Shown in pieces: positions 9,354 to 17,907 of a DNA stretch of 40,491 bases. Position 1 is the first letter of the stretch; every line of letters begins with the position of its first letter. Below the pieces are notes generated by a model. That model was not told the origin of the DNA. It was given only the letters and a program-made list of their open reading frames with translations, and did no database searches. A program made the translations under genes and the position numbers. Origin of the DNA: RPQK01 sp041946865 (lineage in GTDB: Bacteria > Acidobacteriota > UBA6911 > RPQK01); the NCBI GenBank assembly GCA_041946865.1, contig JBHGBF010000019.1:1-40491 (forward strand), written 5' to 3'.

Positions 9354-10403
9354 TTACTCTTCTACTTTCAGCACCACTTTGATGGTGTCGGGCGGCTCCT
9401 GGTCGAGCTCGGCAAAAGCGTCAGCGGCCTGGCTGATGACGCGTTCCTGGGTGATCAGGAGCTCCGGATGAAGCAGACCCTTGGACATCAGGCGGATCGC
9501 CCTCGGGAACTCCCCCAGCGTCACCCGCGAGGCGATCAATTCGGCCTCTTTCAGCACCAGGGTCTTGAAGTGAAGCGGCGTCAACTGCTCGCCCATGCCG
9601 GCGGTGACGATCCTCCCGCCGTTTCTGACGATCCGGGCCGCCTGGCCGAGTGGCGGCTCCTGGCCAGGGAAGCAGTGATAGTGCCCGACGGCCTCGATGA
9701 CGCAGTCCACCCCCACTCCCTGCGTCTTTTCCAGAATCATCTTGACAGGGTCGGAGACGCTGATGTCGATGGCTTCCTCTGCGCCCAGCCGGCAAGCCAG
9801 GTCGAGGCGGAAGCGATGCCGGTCGGTGACAAAGACCCTGCAGGCGCCCGCACTGTGGCACAATACGTCCAGGATCGATAATCCCAGCCGTCCGGCACCC
9901 AGGATCGCCACGGTTTCACCGACCTCAACACGGGCCCTGCTCAGGATGTGATGGCCGACGGCGTAGAGCTCGATCATGGGAACATGGGCTGCCGGAATGC
10001 TCTTCGGCAAGAGAAAAAGCCGATCGGACGGCACGGCAACCAGCTCGCCAAAGCCGCCGTCAACGTCGATCCCGAGCAGTTTCAGGGAACGGCAGGCGTT
10101 GATATGACCGGACAGACACGCCGGACATCGATGACAGGACAGGATCGGATCGACGACTACTCGATCGCCCGCTTTGAAGTCCTTCACGGCCGGGCCAATC
10201 TTTTCAATCACCCCGCCGAACTCGTGTCCCAGGACAGCTGGATAGGAAACTCGCCCTTTGAACTCACCCCGGTAAACATGGATGTCGGTCCCGCAAATGC
10301 CGGCGTACCCGGAGCGCAGCAGGACCTCATCCTCGCCGATTCGCGGCGCCGGCCGGCTTTCCATCGAGATCTTCCGGTCGTCCAGCAGCACAGCCGCCCT
10401 CAT
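9354..10403 (-). CDS. Zinc-dependent alcohol dehydrogenase (MDR family)
   Basis: This 349-residue medium-chain dehydrogenase oxidises an alcohol or polyol using NAD(P). The catalytic zinc residues are in GICGTDIHVYRGE (Cys) and LGHEFGGVI (His-Glu). The structural zinc site is CHRCPACLSGHINAC. The cofactor-binding turn is AILGAGRLGLSILD. It is close to the sorbitol/threonine dehydrogenase group, but the substrate cannot be named. The ATG at 10403 follows an AAAGGGGTG ribosome binding site; the open frame upstream is non-coding repeat sequence. It is divergent from the lactate permease, with an inverted repeat between them, so the two may share regulation. Confidence 0.9.
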   Translation of the reverse strand: MRAAVLLDDRKISMESRPAPRIGEDEVLLRSGYAGICGTDIHVYRGEFKGRVSYPAVLGHEFGGVIEKIGPAVKDFKAGDRVVVDPILSCHRCPACLSGHINACRSLKLLGIDVDGGFGELVAVPSDRLFLLPKSIPAAHVPMIELYAVGHHILSRARVEVGETVAILGAGRLGLSILDVLCHSAGACRVFVTDRHRFRLDLACRLGAEEAIDISVSDPVKMILEKTQGVGVDCVIEAVGHYHCFPGQEPPLGQAARIVRNGGRIVTAGMGEQLTPLHFKTLVLKEAELIASRVTLGEFPRAIRLMSKGLLHPELLITQERVISQAADAFAELDQEPPDTIKVVLKVEE

Positions 10404-10423
10404 CTGTTCACCCCTTTCGATTC

Positions 10424-10487
10424 GCGATTGACGATTGCCGATCGTTGACTGATGATTGTCGGCTGAGTCGGAAAAATCGTCAATCGC
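10424..10487. repeat. Nested inverted repeat between dehydrogenase and lactate permease
   Basis: The arm GCGATTGACGATT (10424-10436) recurs as its exact reverse complement at 10475-10487. A second pair, GCCGA and TCGGC, nests inside it. The element lies in the divergent promoter region. It could be an operator, a hairpin, or a copy of a dispersed GATTGACGATT-type intergenic repeat. The sequence is seen; the function is not known. Confidence 0.6.
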
Positions 10488-10494
10488 CAATTCT

Positions 10495-12138
10495 ATGCAC
10501 TGGAATCAAACCTACGCTCCGCTCGGTAACATTTTTTCCTCTGCCCTCGTAGCCGCTATCCCGATTGTCGTTCTGCTCGGACTCTTGGCGTTCCTGCATG
10601 TCAGGGCCCATTGGGCGGCAATTGCGGGACTCCTCTCGGCCATTGTTATCGCCATTTCCGTTTTCGGGATGCCGTCGGCCCTGGCTGGGGCGGCGGCTCT
10701 GTACGGGGCGGGGTTCGGCCTGTTTCCCATCGGCTGGATCGTGCTCAATGCCATTTTTATCTATGACATCTCCGTGAGGACAGGCCATTTCGAGACGGTC
10801 AAGCATTCGATTGCCGGACTGGCAGCCGATCGCAGGCTGCAGTTGCTTCTGATTGCTTTCAGCTTCGGCGCCTTTATCGAAGGCGCGGCAGGATTCGGCA
10901 CTCCCGTCGCGATTTCCGGGGCCATGCTGATCGGGCTCGGCTTCCGTCCGCTTCAAGCCGCCGGTCTGGCACTCATCGGCAATACCGCCCCGGTGGCATT
11001 CGGCGCACTTGGGACCCCGATCATCACCTTGAACGCCGTGACCGGCCTTCCACTCGAGCACCTCAGCGCGATGGTTGGCCGCCAGTTGCCTTTTTTCTCG
11101 CTAATCGTACCCTTCTGGCTCGTCGCGGCAATGGCCGGGTGGCGCGGAATGCGGGAGGTGTGGCCGGCGTGCCTCACGGTCGGGATGAGCTTCGCGGCAA
11201 CGCAGTTTCTGGTCAGCAATTACCATGGGCCGTGGGTGGTGGACATCGCCGGGGCCCTCGTCTCGATGGCGGCGCAGATCGTCCTTCTGCGCTTCTGGCA
11301 GCCCCGCTCGATCTGGCGCTTTGACCATGATGAAGAACAGGATCCTGCCAACGGACCGGCCTCAGTGGCCGCCTCACCTGGTCGCCGTCAGGTGCTGCTC
11401 GCCTGGTCGCCGTGGATCCTGCTCTCGGTGTTCGTCTTTGCCTGGGGGATTCCGCAATACAAGAAAGTCCTGGATGGGGTCTCCGTGGTGAAGTTCGCGG
11501 TTCCCTACCTCGACGGCGCCGTCTCGCGAGTTCCGCCGGTCGTACCCGACGCCGAGCAGGAGCGAGCGCTTTTCACGCTGAACTGGCTGTCGGCAACCGG
11601 GACCGGATTATTTGTCGCCGGCATCATTTCCGGGCTGGTGCTGAGACTGAGGCTTGTCGAGCTCCTCAGGCTCTACGGCAGGACCCTGTGGCGCGTCCGG
11701 TGGTCGCTGCTGACCATTGCCGCTATGCTTGCCCTCGGCTTTACCACGCGCTACTCGGGACTGGATTCGACCATGGGCCTTGCCTTTGCCGCAACCGGCA
11801 CGCTGTTCCCCTTGTTTTCTCCGCTGCTCGGCTGGTTGGGGGTCGCTCTGACCGGCAGTGACACGTCGTCAAACGTGCTTTTTGGGAACCTCCAGAAAGT
11901 CTCGGCGGAACAGCTCGGGATTCCGCCGATCTTGACGGCCTCAGGGAATGCCTCGGGCGGAGTTATGGGCAAGATGATCGACGCTCAAAGCATCGTCGTG
12001 GCAAGCGTCGCGACGGGCGGCGGGGCTTCGGCCGGGGATATTTTGCGGTACGTCTTTCTCCACAGCCTGGTGCTGGCGGTACTGGTCGGAATCCTGGTCC
12101 TGCTGCAGGCTTACGTGTTTACAGGCGTGATTCCGTGA
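10495..12138 (+). CDS. lctP: L-lactate/glycolate permease, LctP family
   Basis: This 547-residue integral membrane symporter takes up L-lactate, and in many relatives also D-lactate or glycolate, with protons. It has about twelve or more hydrophobic helices. Signature segments are the N-terminal WNQTYAPLGN, FSFGAFIEGAAGFGTPVAIS, GNTAPVAFGALGTPI, and the C-terminal GSDTSSNVLFGNLQK with ASGNASGGVMGKMI. The ATG at 10495 matches the family N-terminus; 13 upstream in-frame residues are repeat-derived. No lactate dehydrogenase subunits are adjacent, but a larA-like remnant lies 11 kb downstream. Confidence 0.93.
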   Translation: MHWNQTYAPLGNIFSSALVAAIPIVVLLGLLAFLHVRAHWAAIAGLLSAIVIAISVFGMPSALAGAAALYGAGFGLFPIGWIVLNAIFIYDISVRTGHFETVKHSIAGLAADRRLQLLLIAFSFGAFIEGAAGFGTPVAISGAMLIGLGFRPLQAAGLALIGNTAPVAFGALGTPIITLNAVTGLPLEHLSAMVGRQLPFFSLIVPFWLVAAMAGWRGMREVWPACLTVGMSFAATQFLVSNYHGPWVVDIAGALVSMAAQIVLLRFWQPRSIWRFDHDEEQDPANGPASVAASPGRRQVLLAWSPWILLSVFVFAWGIPQYKKVLDGVSVVKFAVPYLDGAVSRVPPVVPDAEQERALFTLNWLSATGTGLFVAGIISGLVLRLRLVELLRLYGRTLWRVRWSLLTIAAMLALGFTTRYSGLDSTMGLAFAATGTLFPLFSPLLGWLGVALTGSDTSSNVLFGNLQKVSAEQLGIPPILTASGNASGGVMGKMIDAQSIVVASVATGGGASAGDILRYVFLHSLVLAVLVGILVLLQAYVFTGVIP

Positions 12139-12146
12139 GGCTGACA

Positions 12147-12199
12147 GGCGGGCTTTTGAGAGCGCGCTTGCAGGCGATGGCTTGCTTCAAAGGCCCGCC
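12147..12199 (+). terminator. Hairpin downstream of lctP
   Basis: GGCGGGCTTTTGA (12147-12159) pairs with TCAAAGGCCCGCC (12187-12199) with one interruption, beginning 9 bp after the lctP stop. No run of T follows, so it is not a textbook intrinsic terminator. Its core AGGCGGGCTTTT recurs in the palindrome at the right end of the window. Confidence 0.4.
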
Positions 12200-12259
12200 C
12201 AAAAGGCAGAACTACGAACGGCTTGCAGCCACCGGTGGTTCTCCTTGCTGAAATCCCGG

Positions 12260-12583
12260 CTAAGCCGTCGCCCGGTGCAGCTTCACTTTGATGTCGTGGA
12301 TCTGGCGCCTCACGCTTTTGATCAGCTTATGATCGTGCGCCTGAATCGCGGAATCCCGCTGTTTTTTCAGCTCTTTTATCTGCTGTTTCAGAACGGCCTT
12401 ATCGACTCCTTTGGCGTCGTGGTGCGCATGCTTGGGAATGGAAAGCGCCACACACAAGGCGTCCAGCAGATGTTCCTTGTTCATCTGCGTGTGGCCCTTG
12501 ACGGCCGGATGATCGATGCCTGTGGCCATTTCCCTCAATTCGGCCACGGTTTTGTGCTTAAGCTCGTCGTACGTCAACGCCAT
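12260..12583 (-). CDS. Small helical protein with Rho_N/SAP-like N-terminus
   Basis: This 107-residue cytosolic protein is rich in Lys, His and charged helix formers. Residues 3-50 (TYDELKHKTVAELREMA, then KEHLLDALC) resemble the helix-turn-helix Rho_N/SAP fold that often binds nucleic acid. Residues 60-105 look like a coiled coil (KQQIKELKKQRDSAIQ). The start has a near-consensus AGGAGGT ribosome binding site, one of the strongest in the window, suggesting high expression. It may be a nucleoid- or RNA-associated protein; this is inference from composition and fold only. Confidence 0.7.
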   Translation of the reverse strand: MALTYDELKHKTVAELREMATGIDHPAVKGHTQMNKEHLLDALCVALSIPKHAHHDAKGVDKAVLKQQIKELKKQRDSAIQAHDHKLIKSVRRQIHDIKVKLHRATA

Positions 12584-12675
12584 GGGACCTCCTGTCGTTT
12601 CGCTTTTTCGAGGTGATGATAGCGAGAAACGCGCGACAAAGCCAGTTTTGGGCTAGGATTGCAGCAGGAAACAAT

Positions 12676-13395
12676 ATGAAAGCAAAAGCAAGTGTACTGG
12701 TGAGCGTCTTCGTTATTCTCCTCTTTTCGGCCTGTACTCGTGAGCAGGCCGAACCGGCTGTCCAAAAGCCGGAACAACCCGCTTCACAAGCCCCAACTTC
12801 TCCGGCTGAAACAGCGGCGGTCAACCCGGCCCTTCTTGACCCGACCCAGGCAGATGAAAAGGCGCCTGCTGTTTTCAACATCCAGTTCGAGACGACCAAG
12901 GGCGACATCCTGATCAAGGTTACCCGGAACTGGGCGCCGAACGGTGCAGATCGCTTCTACAATCTGGTCAAGATCGGCTATTTCGACAACACCGCGTTCT
13001 TTCGGGTGCTGCCCAATTTCATGGCGCAGTTCGGGATCAACGGGAACCCCGAGGTCAACCGGATCTGGAGGAATTCCCAGATTCCGGACGACCCCGTCAA
13101 GGAATCGAATCGTAGAGGCTACCTGACCTTCGCGACTGCCGGCCCGGACACGCGTACGACCCAGCTTTTCATAAATTTCAAAGACAATCCCGGGCTGGAT
13201 GGGCAGGGCTTTGCGCCCATCGGCCGGGTGGTTCAGGGAATGGACGTCGTCGACTCCCTCTATTCAGGCTACGGAGAGGGCAGCCCGCAAGGGAAAGGAC
13301 CCAACCAGATGTTTATCCAATCGGGCGGCGACACTTACCTGAAGAAGTTTTTCCCGAAGCTCGATTACATCAAGAAAGCCACGATTGCCGGGTAA
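12676..13395 (+). CDS. Periplasmic cyclophilin-type peptidyl-prolyl isomerase lipoprotein
   Basis: This 239-residue prolyl isomerase assists folding in the cell envelope. A lipoprotein signal with lipobox LFSAC ends near residue 17 and is followed by a Pro/Ala/Glu-rich linker to about residue 55. The cyclophilin domain spans residues 65-235: FETTKGDILIKV, FFRVLPNFMAQFG (catalytic Arg and Phe), GYLTFATAGPDTRTTQLFIN, and GFAPIGRVVQGMDVV. The start at 12676 follows AGGAA, and the signal peptide begins exactly there. A TAGGAT -10-like hexamer sits at 12654. Confidence 0.92.
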   Translation: MKAKASVLVSVFVILLFSACTREQAEPAVQKPEQPASQAPTSPAETAAVNPALLDPTQADEKAPAVFNIQFETTKGDILIKVTRNWAPNGADRFYNLVKIGYFDNTAFFRVLPNFMAQFGINGNPEVNRIWRNSQIPDDPVKESNRRGYLTFATAGPDTRTTQLFINFKDNPGLDGQGFAPIGRVVQGMDVVDSLYSGYGEGSPQGKGPNQMFIQSGGDTYLKKFFPKLDYIKKATIAG

Positions 13396-13438
13396 CGGCC
13401 CCGAAGCCGCCGGGCTCCTGTTGGTTCTTTTTGCCTCT

Positions 13439-13444
13439 TATAAT
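13439..13444 (+). promoter_or_regulatory. Consensus -10 hexamer TATAAT before the TPR gene
   Basis: A perfect TATAAT lies 19 bp upstream of the TPR gene ATG, leaving a leader of about a dozen bases that still holds the GAGAGGAG ribosome binding site. No convincing -35 hexamer is present at 16-18 bp spacing. The match is seen; promoter activity is inferred. Confidence 0.4.
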
Positions 13445-13463
13445 TGACGGGAGAGGAGTTACC

Positions 13464-14036
13464 ATGAGAAAGGCTGTTTTTTTGCCTTTGCTTCTCGCCA
13501 TCCTGGCAATCGGGCCGGCGTCGGACATCGGGCTAGGTCAGGACCAGCCCCAGAGCGCCACGACCGCTCCGGCAGATGAGAACGTGAAGAAGGGGGCTGA
13601 TCTCAACGCCGCCAGGCAGTACAGCCAGGCGGAATCGGTCCTGCGCGCGGCCGTGGCCGCTAACCCCGCGGACCCGAATGCCCATCTGCAACTCGCTGTG
13701 GCTCTGTTTGAGCAGAACAAAATCGAGGAGGCGGGGAGGGAACTGGAGCTGGCAGCGCCTTTGCAACAGGGCGCCGAGAAGCAACAGGCCGACTTTTACA
13801 GGTATCGCGGCGCTGTCTATGTCAAACAGGGGAAATGGAACGAAGGGGTGCAGGATCTGGAAAAAGCGATCAAGCTGGATCCAACAAAGCCTTACAATCA
13901 CTATTACATCGGCGTCGCGTACGGTAAGCAAGGGCGGCCGGACAAGATGGTAGAACACTTAGGCATGTTCCTGAAGCTCGCGCCCAACGCCCCTGAAGCA
14001 CCCCGGGTCAAAGCCCTGCTGGCCTCGGTTCAGTGA
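13464..14036 (+). CDS. Exported TPR-repeat protein
   Basis: This 190-residue protein has a Sec signal peptide (RKAVFLPLLLAILAIGPAS) and about four tetratricopeptide repeats from residue 40 onward. Examples are AESVLRAAVAANPADPNAHL, GVQDLEKAIKLDPTKPYNHY and GRPDKMVEHLGMFLKLAPNA. TPR arrays are protein-binding scaffolds, so it likely works in a periplasmic or outer-membrane complex of unknown identity. The ATG at 13464 follows GAGAGGAG. It converges on apbE with 29 bp between the stop codons. Confidence 0.87.
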   Translation: MRKAVFLPLLLAILAIGPASDIGLGQDQPQSATTAPADENVKKGADLNAARQYSQAESVLRAAVAANPADPNAHLQLAVALFEQNKIEEAGRELELAAPLQQGAEKQQADFYRYRGAVYVKQGKWNEGVQDLEKAIKLDPTKPYNHYYIGVAYGKQGRPDKMVEHLGMFLKLAPNAPEAPRVKALLASVQ

Positions 14037-14065
14037 CCACGTCTGAATGGAATGAAAACGCCGCC

Positions 14066-15127
14066 TCACTGCCACTCCTGTAGAACCTGGACGGCCGTGT
14101 CCTCCGACAAGACGGTCAGACGAGCCGGGAGACCGGGGGTGACCAGCAACTGTTTTGGCTCTCTGTCCGGGATGAACACGGCCTCGGCCCTGGTTTTCTT
14201 GAGGATGAGAATGCTCTTTTTCGGCCCGAGCACGAACAGGCCCGTCGATAGAGCATCGGCCATCGTCGCGTTCGGCGCGAGAATCGTCACACCCGCGAGC
14301 CCCATGGCCGGGTACCCGGTGCGCGGGTCGATGATGTGGCCGTAACGACGCCCTTCGATTTCCACAAACCGTTCATATTGACCGGAGGTGGCCACGGACC
14401 ATTGATCGGGCATCTCGATTTTGGCCAGATTCGCCGATCGGTTGAACGGATCCCGGAGGGCAATCGACCACGGCAAGCCCGGTTCTGCCTGGCCGGACAC
14501 GCGGATGTTGCCTCCCAAATCGAACATGAAATTTGAAGCGCCAAGATCCCGGCACTTCTGCCAGGCGAGGTCGACAGCGTAACCCTTACCGATTCCCCCG
14601 AGATCCACGCGCATGCCCCGACCGGTCAGGAGAGCAGACCGACCCATGACTTGGATCCGGCGGAAGTCCACGAGAGCCAGAGCCTGGCTGATGGCTTCAT
14701 CGGACGGCAGAGAAGGCCGCGCCCCTTTGACCTGCTGCCACAGATCCATAACCGGCCCTACGGTGACGTCGAAGGCCCCACTCGTCAGCTCCCCATAGGT
14801 CTTAGACAGTTCGAGCAGACGGCGCGTATCGTAAGGGGCCTCGAGCGGGCGGGTGCCGGCCGCCGCATTGAGGCGGGAGATGGCGCTGTCTTTGCGGTAA
14901 ATGCTCAGCTCGGCGTCAAGCGCCTGCATGAGGCGCCTGGTTTCGGCAGTGGCGTCAGCGAGCTTGCCGGCCTCGCTCCCAGCCAGCGTGAGCGTGGCCC
15001 GTGTCCCCATGGTTTCAAAGGAGCTGCCAGCGGGCGCCGGGCTCGAGAGCCAGCAGGCAGGAAGGAGCACAAGCCAGGCCAACCCGATCGGGAGGAGCAA
15101 CATCGGCCCTCGGAACGTGCCAGCCAT
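14066..15127 (-). CDS. apbE: FAD:protein FMN transferase ApbE
   Basis: This lipoprotein of about 353 residues attaches FMN covalently to threonine of partner flavoproteins such as Rnf/Nqr subunits. The lipobox LLPAC ends a short signal peptide. Family motifs are ETMGTRATLTL, VDLGGIGKGYAVDLA, FDLGGNIRVSG, HIIDPRTGYPA and ADALSTGLFVLG. I chose the ATG at 15127 (MAGTFRGP) because it directly precedes the signal peptide; a further ATG at 15211 is also open. No Rnf or Nqr genes are adjacent. It may be cotranscribed with the upstream DoxX fusion, but a large hairpin separates them. Confidence 0.92.
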   Translation of the reverse strand: MAGTFRGPMLLLPIGLAWLVLLPACWLSSPAPAGSSFETMGTRATLTLAGSEAGKLADATAETRRLMQALDAELSIYRKDSAISRLNAAAGTRPLEAPYDTRRLLELSKTYGELTSGAFDVTVGPVMDLWQQVKGARPSLPSDEAISQALALVDFRRIQVMGRSALLTGRGMRVDLGGIGKGYAVDLAWQKCRDLGASNFMFDLGGNIRVSGQAEPGLPWSIALRDPFNRSANLAKIEMPDQWSVATSGQYERFVEIEGRRYGHIIDPRTGYPAMGLAGVTILAPNATMADALSTGLFVLGPKKSILILKKTRAEAVFIPDREPKQLLVTPGLPARLTVLSEDTAVQVLQEWQ

Positions 15128-15245
15128 GCCTGCACGGTCTTTCGGGCTGGCGTGGCGGCCAAGGTGAGCTAACAGAAAAAACGGCGCAAGCCTGCCCTGG
15201 ACTTTATACATATTTCTGGACCCCGTTACCCTTGTCCGCCTGTGG

Positions 15246-15302
15246 TTACACAGCCGCGCAGCGCTTGAAACAGAGCCGCAAGCGCTGCGCGGCGCTGTGT
15301 AA
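15246..15302. repeat. 22-bp-arm hairpin between DoxX fusion and apbE
   Basis: Bases 15246-15267 are reverse-complementary to 15279-15302 except for a 2-nt bulge, with an 11-nt loop. The arms are GC-rich (core CAGCGCTTG/CAAGCGCTG). It lies 7-63 bp beyond the stop of the minus-strand DoxX fusion and so could end its transcript, although no U-run follows. It could also be a dispersed palindromic repeat. Confidence 0.6.
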
Positions 15303-15308
15303 CGCGTT

Positions 15309-16856
15309 CTAGACCCCGCTGCGGTTGGCTGCGGGGATGCTCTTGAGCGTCTCGATGGTGATGTTGACGTCCTCTACGATCTGGAAGTCGAACATCCCCA
15401 CGCAGATAAAGTCAGCACCGTTCTCGAAGGCGAACTTGAAGCCGTCCTTGGGATGAATGGCGCCGCCGGCCAGCACCTTGAACGCCACCCAGGGAACCTT
15501 GACCGTCTTCATGAACTCGATCGTCTTTTCAGGGAACAGGTCGAAGATATTGTCATGGAACTTGTTGTGGTCGAGGCTCGTCGCCGCATCGACGCTCCAT
15601 TCCTCGCGGAACTCTCGCGGGTGGGCTGACCAGTACCGGTCATGGTGAAGCGTCTTCACGTAGTAATCCGGCTTCATGCCGGCTTGTTCGCAAGCGATGG
15701 GAACCTCGATCGAATGTGCCCCGATGCCGGCCACGTAACCCTGGCTCTTCATGTAGTCCAGAGCTTTGCCGAGCAGCTCTGTCTTCCCGTTTTTGACGAA
15801 TTTCTCGGCATATGCGCCTTGCACGTAAAGCGTCGTGCAGCCGCCGTCGATGGCCTTGTCGATGTCCGTCTTGAGGTCCTTGTCGGTCGGATAGACCTGG
15901 CACATGGTCTGCATCTTTCCGCCTAGAATTTCGACGTATTTTTGAAAGAGGGGGATCTGGCCGGTCACCAACTGCATCATGGTTATGCCGGCGCGCTCGG
16001 CCAGTTCGATCGTCTCGAGGACCTTCCGATCGGTGTTGTAGGCCTTAAACAGGGACGAGGCGTAGATCAGGTCTCTGGCATGGGCCCAGCCGCCGATCAG
16101 GTTGCAGCCGAGAATCAGCCGGGTCACCTCCAGATTGCCCAGCTTGCCCTTAGGCAGCTCACCCTTCAACTCTTCCAGCTTCACTTCCTGGAGCTTGATG
16201 GTCGCACCCGTGATTGCGTGAGCCTTTTCCCATTTGTACTTCCGGGCAGCGCCGAACGAGAAGAAACCCAGCAGGGGAATCCCGGCGAGATTGGCCACCA
16301 GGTTGCGGCGAGTCATTGGGCCGGTCACGGTCTCAACGGCAGGTGTCTCCGAAGGAGCCGCTTCCGTTTGAGTGGCCGGCGCCCTTCTCCGGCTGAACAG
16401 GCGGTCAAGGCCGGGCAGCAGGTTCGAGGGAAAGAAGAGGACAATGCCGAGAGCCAGCAGCTCAACGAGGTTCTTGTCGACAAAAAGGTAGTGGCCTTCG
16501 ACGGGCATCCGCAGGTCAGTTCCAATCAGCGGGGGGTGGGCCGCGTAGTAAAGAAGGAGGAAACAGATGCCGGCCACGCTGGCAACTCGAGTCAACCCTC
16601 CCAGTACCAGGGCTAAGCCAACCAGGATCAACCCCCAGATGTTGATCAGATCCACGGCTTTGAGCAGACTCGGGCTCGCCCCGATCGCGTGGAAAAGGCC
16701 GGCCAGGAGACCCCGGGCTGATTGCAGATACGGCGCAGAAGTCCAGCCGGGAATCAGCAGCTTGGCGATGCCTTCGTACAGGAAATGCCAGCCAATGGCG
16801 ATTCTCAGGACCAGGAGAACGATCGTCTGGGTACGGGACAAGCGGGAGAGAATCAT
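15309..16856 (-). CDS. DoxX-like membrane domain fused to a TIM-barrel (aldo/keto reductase-like) domain
   Basis: This 515-residue protein has two unlike halves. Residues 1-140 are a four-helix DoxX/SURF4-type domain (LVLRIAIGWHFLYEGIAKLL, LVLGGLTRVASVAGICFLLL). A Pro/Thr/Glu linker follows at 150-180. An internal TRRNLVANLAGIPLLGFF segment near 182 then looks like a twin-arginine-type start plus one more membrane helix. Residues 225-515 form a TIM-barrel domain reminiscent of aldo/keto reductases (LEVTRLILGCNLIGGW, VDINITIETL-like end). The canonical AKR catalytic Tyr/Lys pattern is not obvious. The ATG at 16856 follows AAAGGAG. A redox role at the membrane is inferred. Confidence 0.8.
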   Translation of the reverse strand: MILSRLSRTQTIVLLVLRIAIGWHFLYEGIAKLLIPGWTSAPYLQSARGLLAGLFHAIGASPSLLKAVDLINIWGLILVGLALVLGGLTRVASVAGICFLLLYYAAHPPLIGTDLRMPVEGHYLFVDKNLVELLALGIVLFFPSNLLPGLDRLFSRRRAPATQTEAAPSETPAVETVTGPMTRRNLVANLAGIPLLGFFSFGAARKYKWEKAHAITGATIKLQEVKLEELKGELPKGKLGNLEVTRLILGCNLIGGWAHARDLIYASSLFKAYNTDRKVLETIELAERAGITMMQLVTGQIPLFQKYVEILGGKMQTMCQVYPTDKDLKTDIDKAIDGGCTTLYVQGAYAEKFVKNGKTELLGKALDYMKSQGYVAGIGAHSIEVPIACEQAGMKPDYYVKTLHHDRYWSAHPREFREEWSVDAATSLDHNKFHDNIFDLFPEKTIEFMKTVKVPWVAFKVLAGGAIHPKDGFKFAFENGADFICVGMFDFQIVEDVNITIETLKSIPAANRSGV

Positions 16857-16984
16857 GACGACTCCTTTCGAGACGGTCTCGACCGTCCGCACGCTTGTCT
16901 CTTATACATTTACCGCATGGCCCGGTCAACCGTGTTATGGCCGCAGTCGCGGCCTTTTGTCCCGTAGTACAATGACCCGCACCT

Positions 16985-17887
16985 ATGTCGAAAAGAACAC
17001 TTCTCGCACTTTTCTTGCTCGGTTTTTCATGCTCGCTGCAGGGTCAGAGCCAGGCAGACCTCAAGGAGTACTTCGAGGGCAAGCAGGTTGCTGTAAAGAT
17101 CGACATGCCCGGCGACAAAAGCGGGATAGACCTCCGGATGGACGACCCGCGCCTGATCGATTTCGCTGAAGTCGGCAGGAGGATCAAGCGCTACGGAGTC
17201 AGCATCCGCCGGGGTGATGAAGTCATGGTCACGCTGGTGAAAGTGAACAAGCGGAACATCGAATTTCAGCTGGGTGGCGGCGGATATGGAACTGCCGGGG
17301 ACTCCGTTTCCAGGCCGTCAATCGACACCTATGTGCCGAAATCCGAGCGCGAGAAGCGTCTTGAGAACGAGGTGCGCGACGAGAGAGACCCGCGGCAGAA
17401 GAAACGGCTCCAGGACCAGCTTGATGATCTGCGGCGAGAGCGCGAACGCGAAGAAGCACGGCTCAAGGCCGAAGCCGCCCAGGCGGAAATTCTCGCCGAT
17501 GCCCAGGAACGGAACCTTCGACTCGCCTCCGGCTCCCGCTTCAATCTGTGGTTCGAAGAAAGGGTGCCGGCTGAAGCCCTGACGCCCGACGCCGTTAAGG
17601 CAGCCCTCGCCGATTATGTCGATTTCGGCACGGAAGCTGTTCGAGGGAACCGTGACGACAGCAGTGACAGCAGATCTGACGAGAGCGGCCCTGCTCGCGC
17701 CTTCGCTTTGCGGAAAGGTGTAACCGAGCAGGAAGTGAGGCGGGCGTACGGGGAGCCCCGCAGCAGATCCGTTGAGCAAGTGAAGAACTTGTCCCTGGTG
17801 ACGGCGACCTACGAAACCGAGGACGGTGAGCTCGTTGCGTACTTCGTCGAAGGGGTCCTGGTCAAGTACTCGATGTCGTCGAAGTGA
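16985..17887 (+). CDS. Exported coiled-coil protein with OmlA/SmpA-like C-terminus
   Basis: This 300-residue protein begins with a signal peptide (LLALFLLGFSCSLQGQSQA). Residues 25-100 are a small beta domain. Residues 115-165 are a strongly charged coiled coil (REKRLENEVRDERDPRQKKR). Residues 235-300 resemble the SmpA/OmlA fold (LRKGVTEQEVRRAYGEPRSR, VEGVLVKYS). It is probably periplasmic or envelope-associated. The ATG lies 11 bp after a TACAAT -10-like hexamer, so the transcript leader would be very short. Function unknown. Confidence 0.75.
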   Translation: MSKRTLLALFLLGFSCSLQGQSQADLKEYFEGKQVAVKIDMPGDKSGIDLRMDDPRLIDFAEVGRRIKRYGVSIRRGDEVMVTLVKVNKRNIEFQLGGGGYGTAGDSVSRPSIDTYVPKSEREKRLENEVRDERDPRQKKRLQDQLDDLRREREREEARLKAEAAQAEILADAQERNLRLASGSRFNLWFEERVPAEALTPDAVKAALADYVDFGTEAVRGNRDDSSDSRSDESGPARAFALRKGVTEQEVRRAYGEPRSRSVEQVKNLSLVTATYETEDGELVAYFVEGVLVKYSMSSK

Positions 17888-17907
17888 CGGTGGCGACACG
17901 CGCTGCG

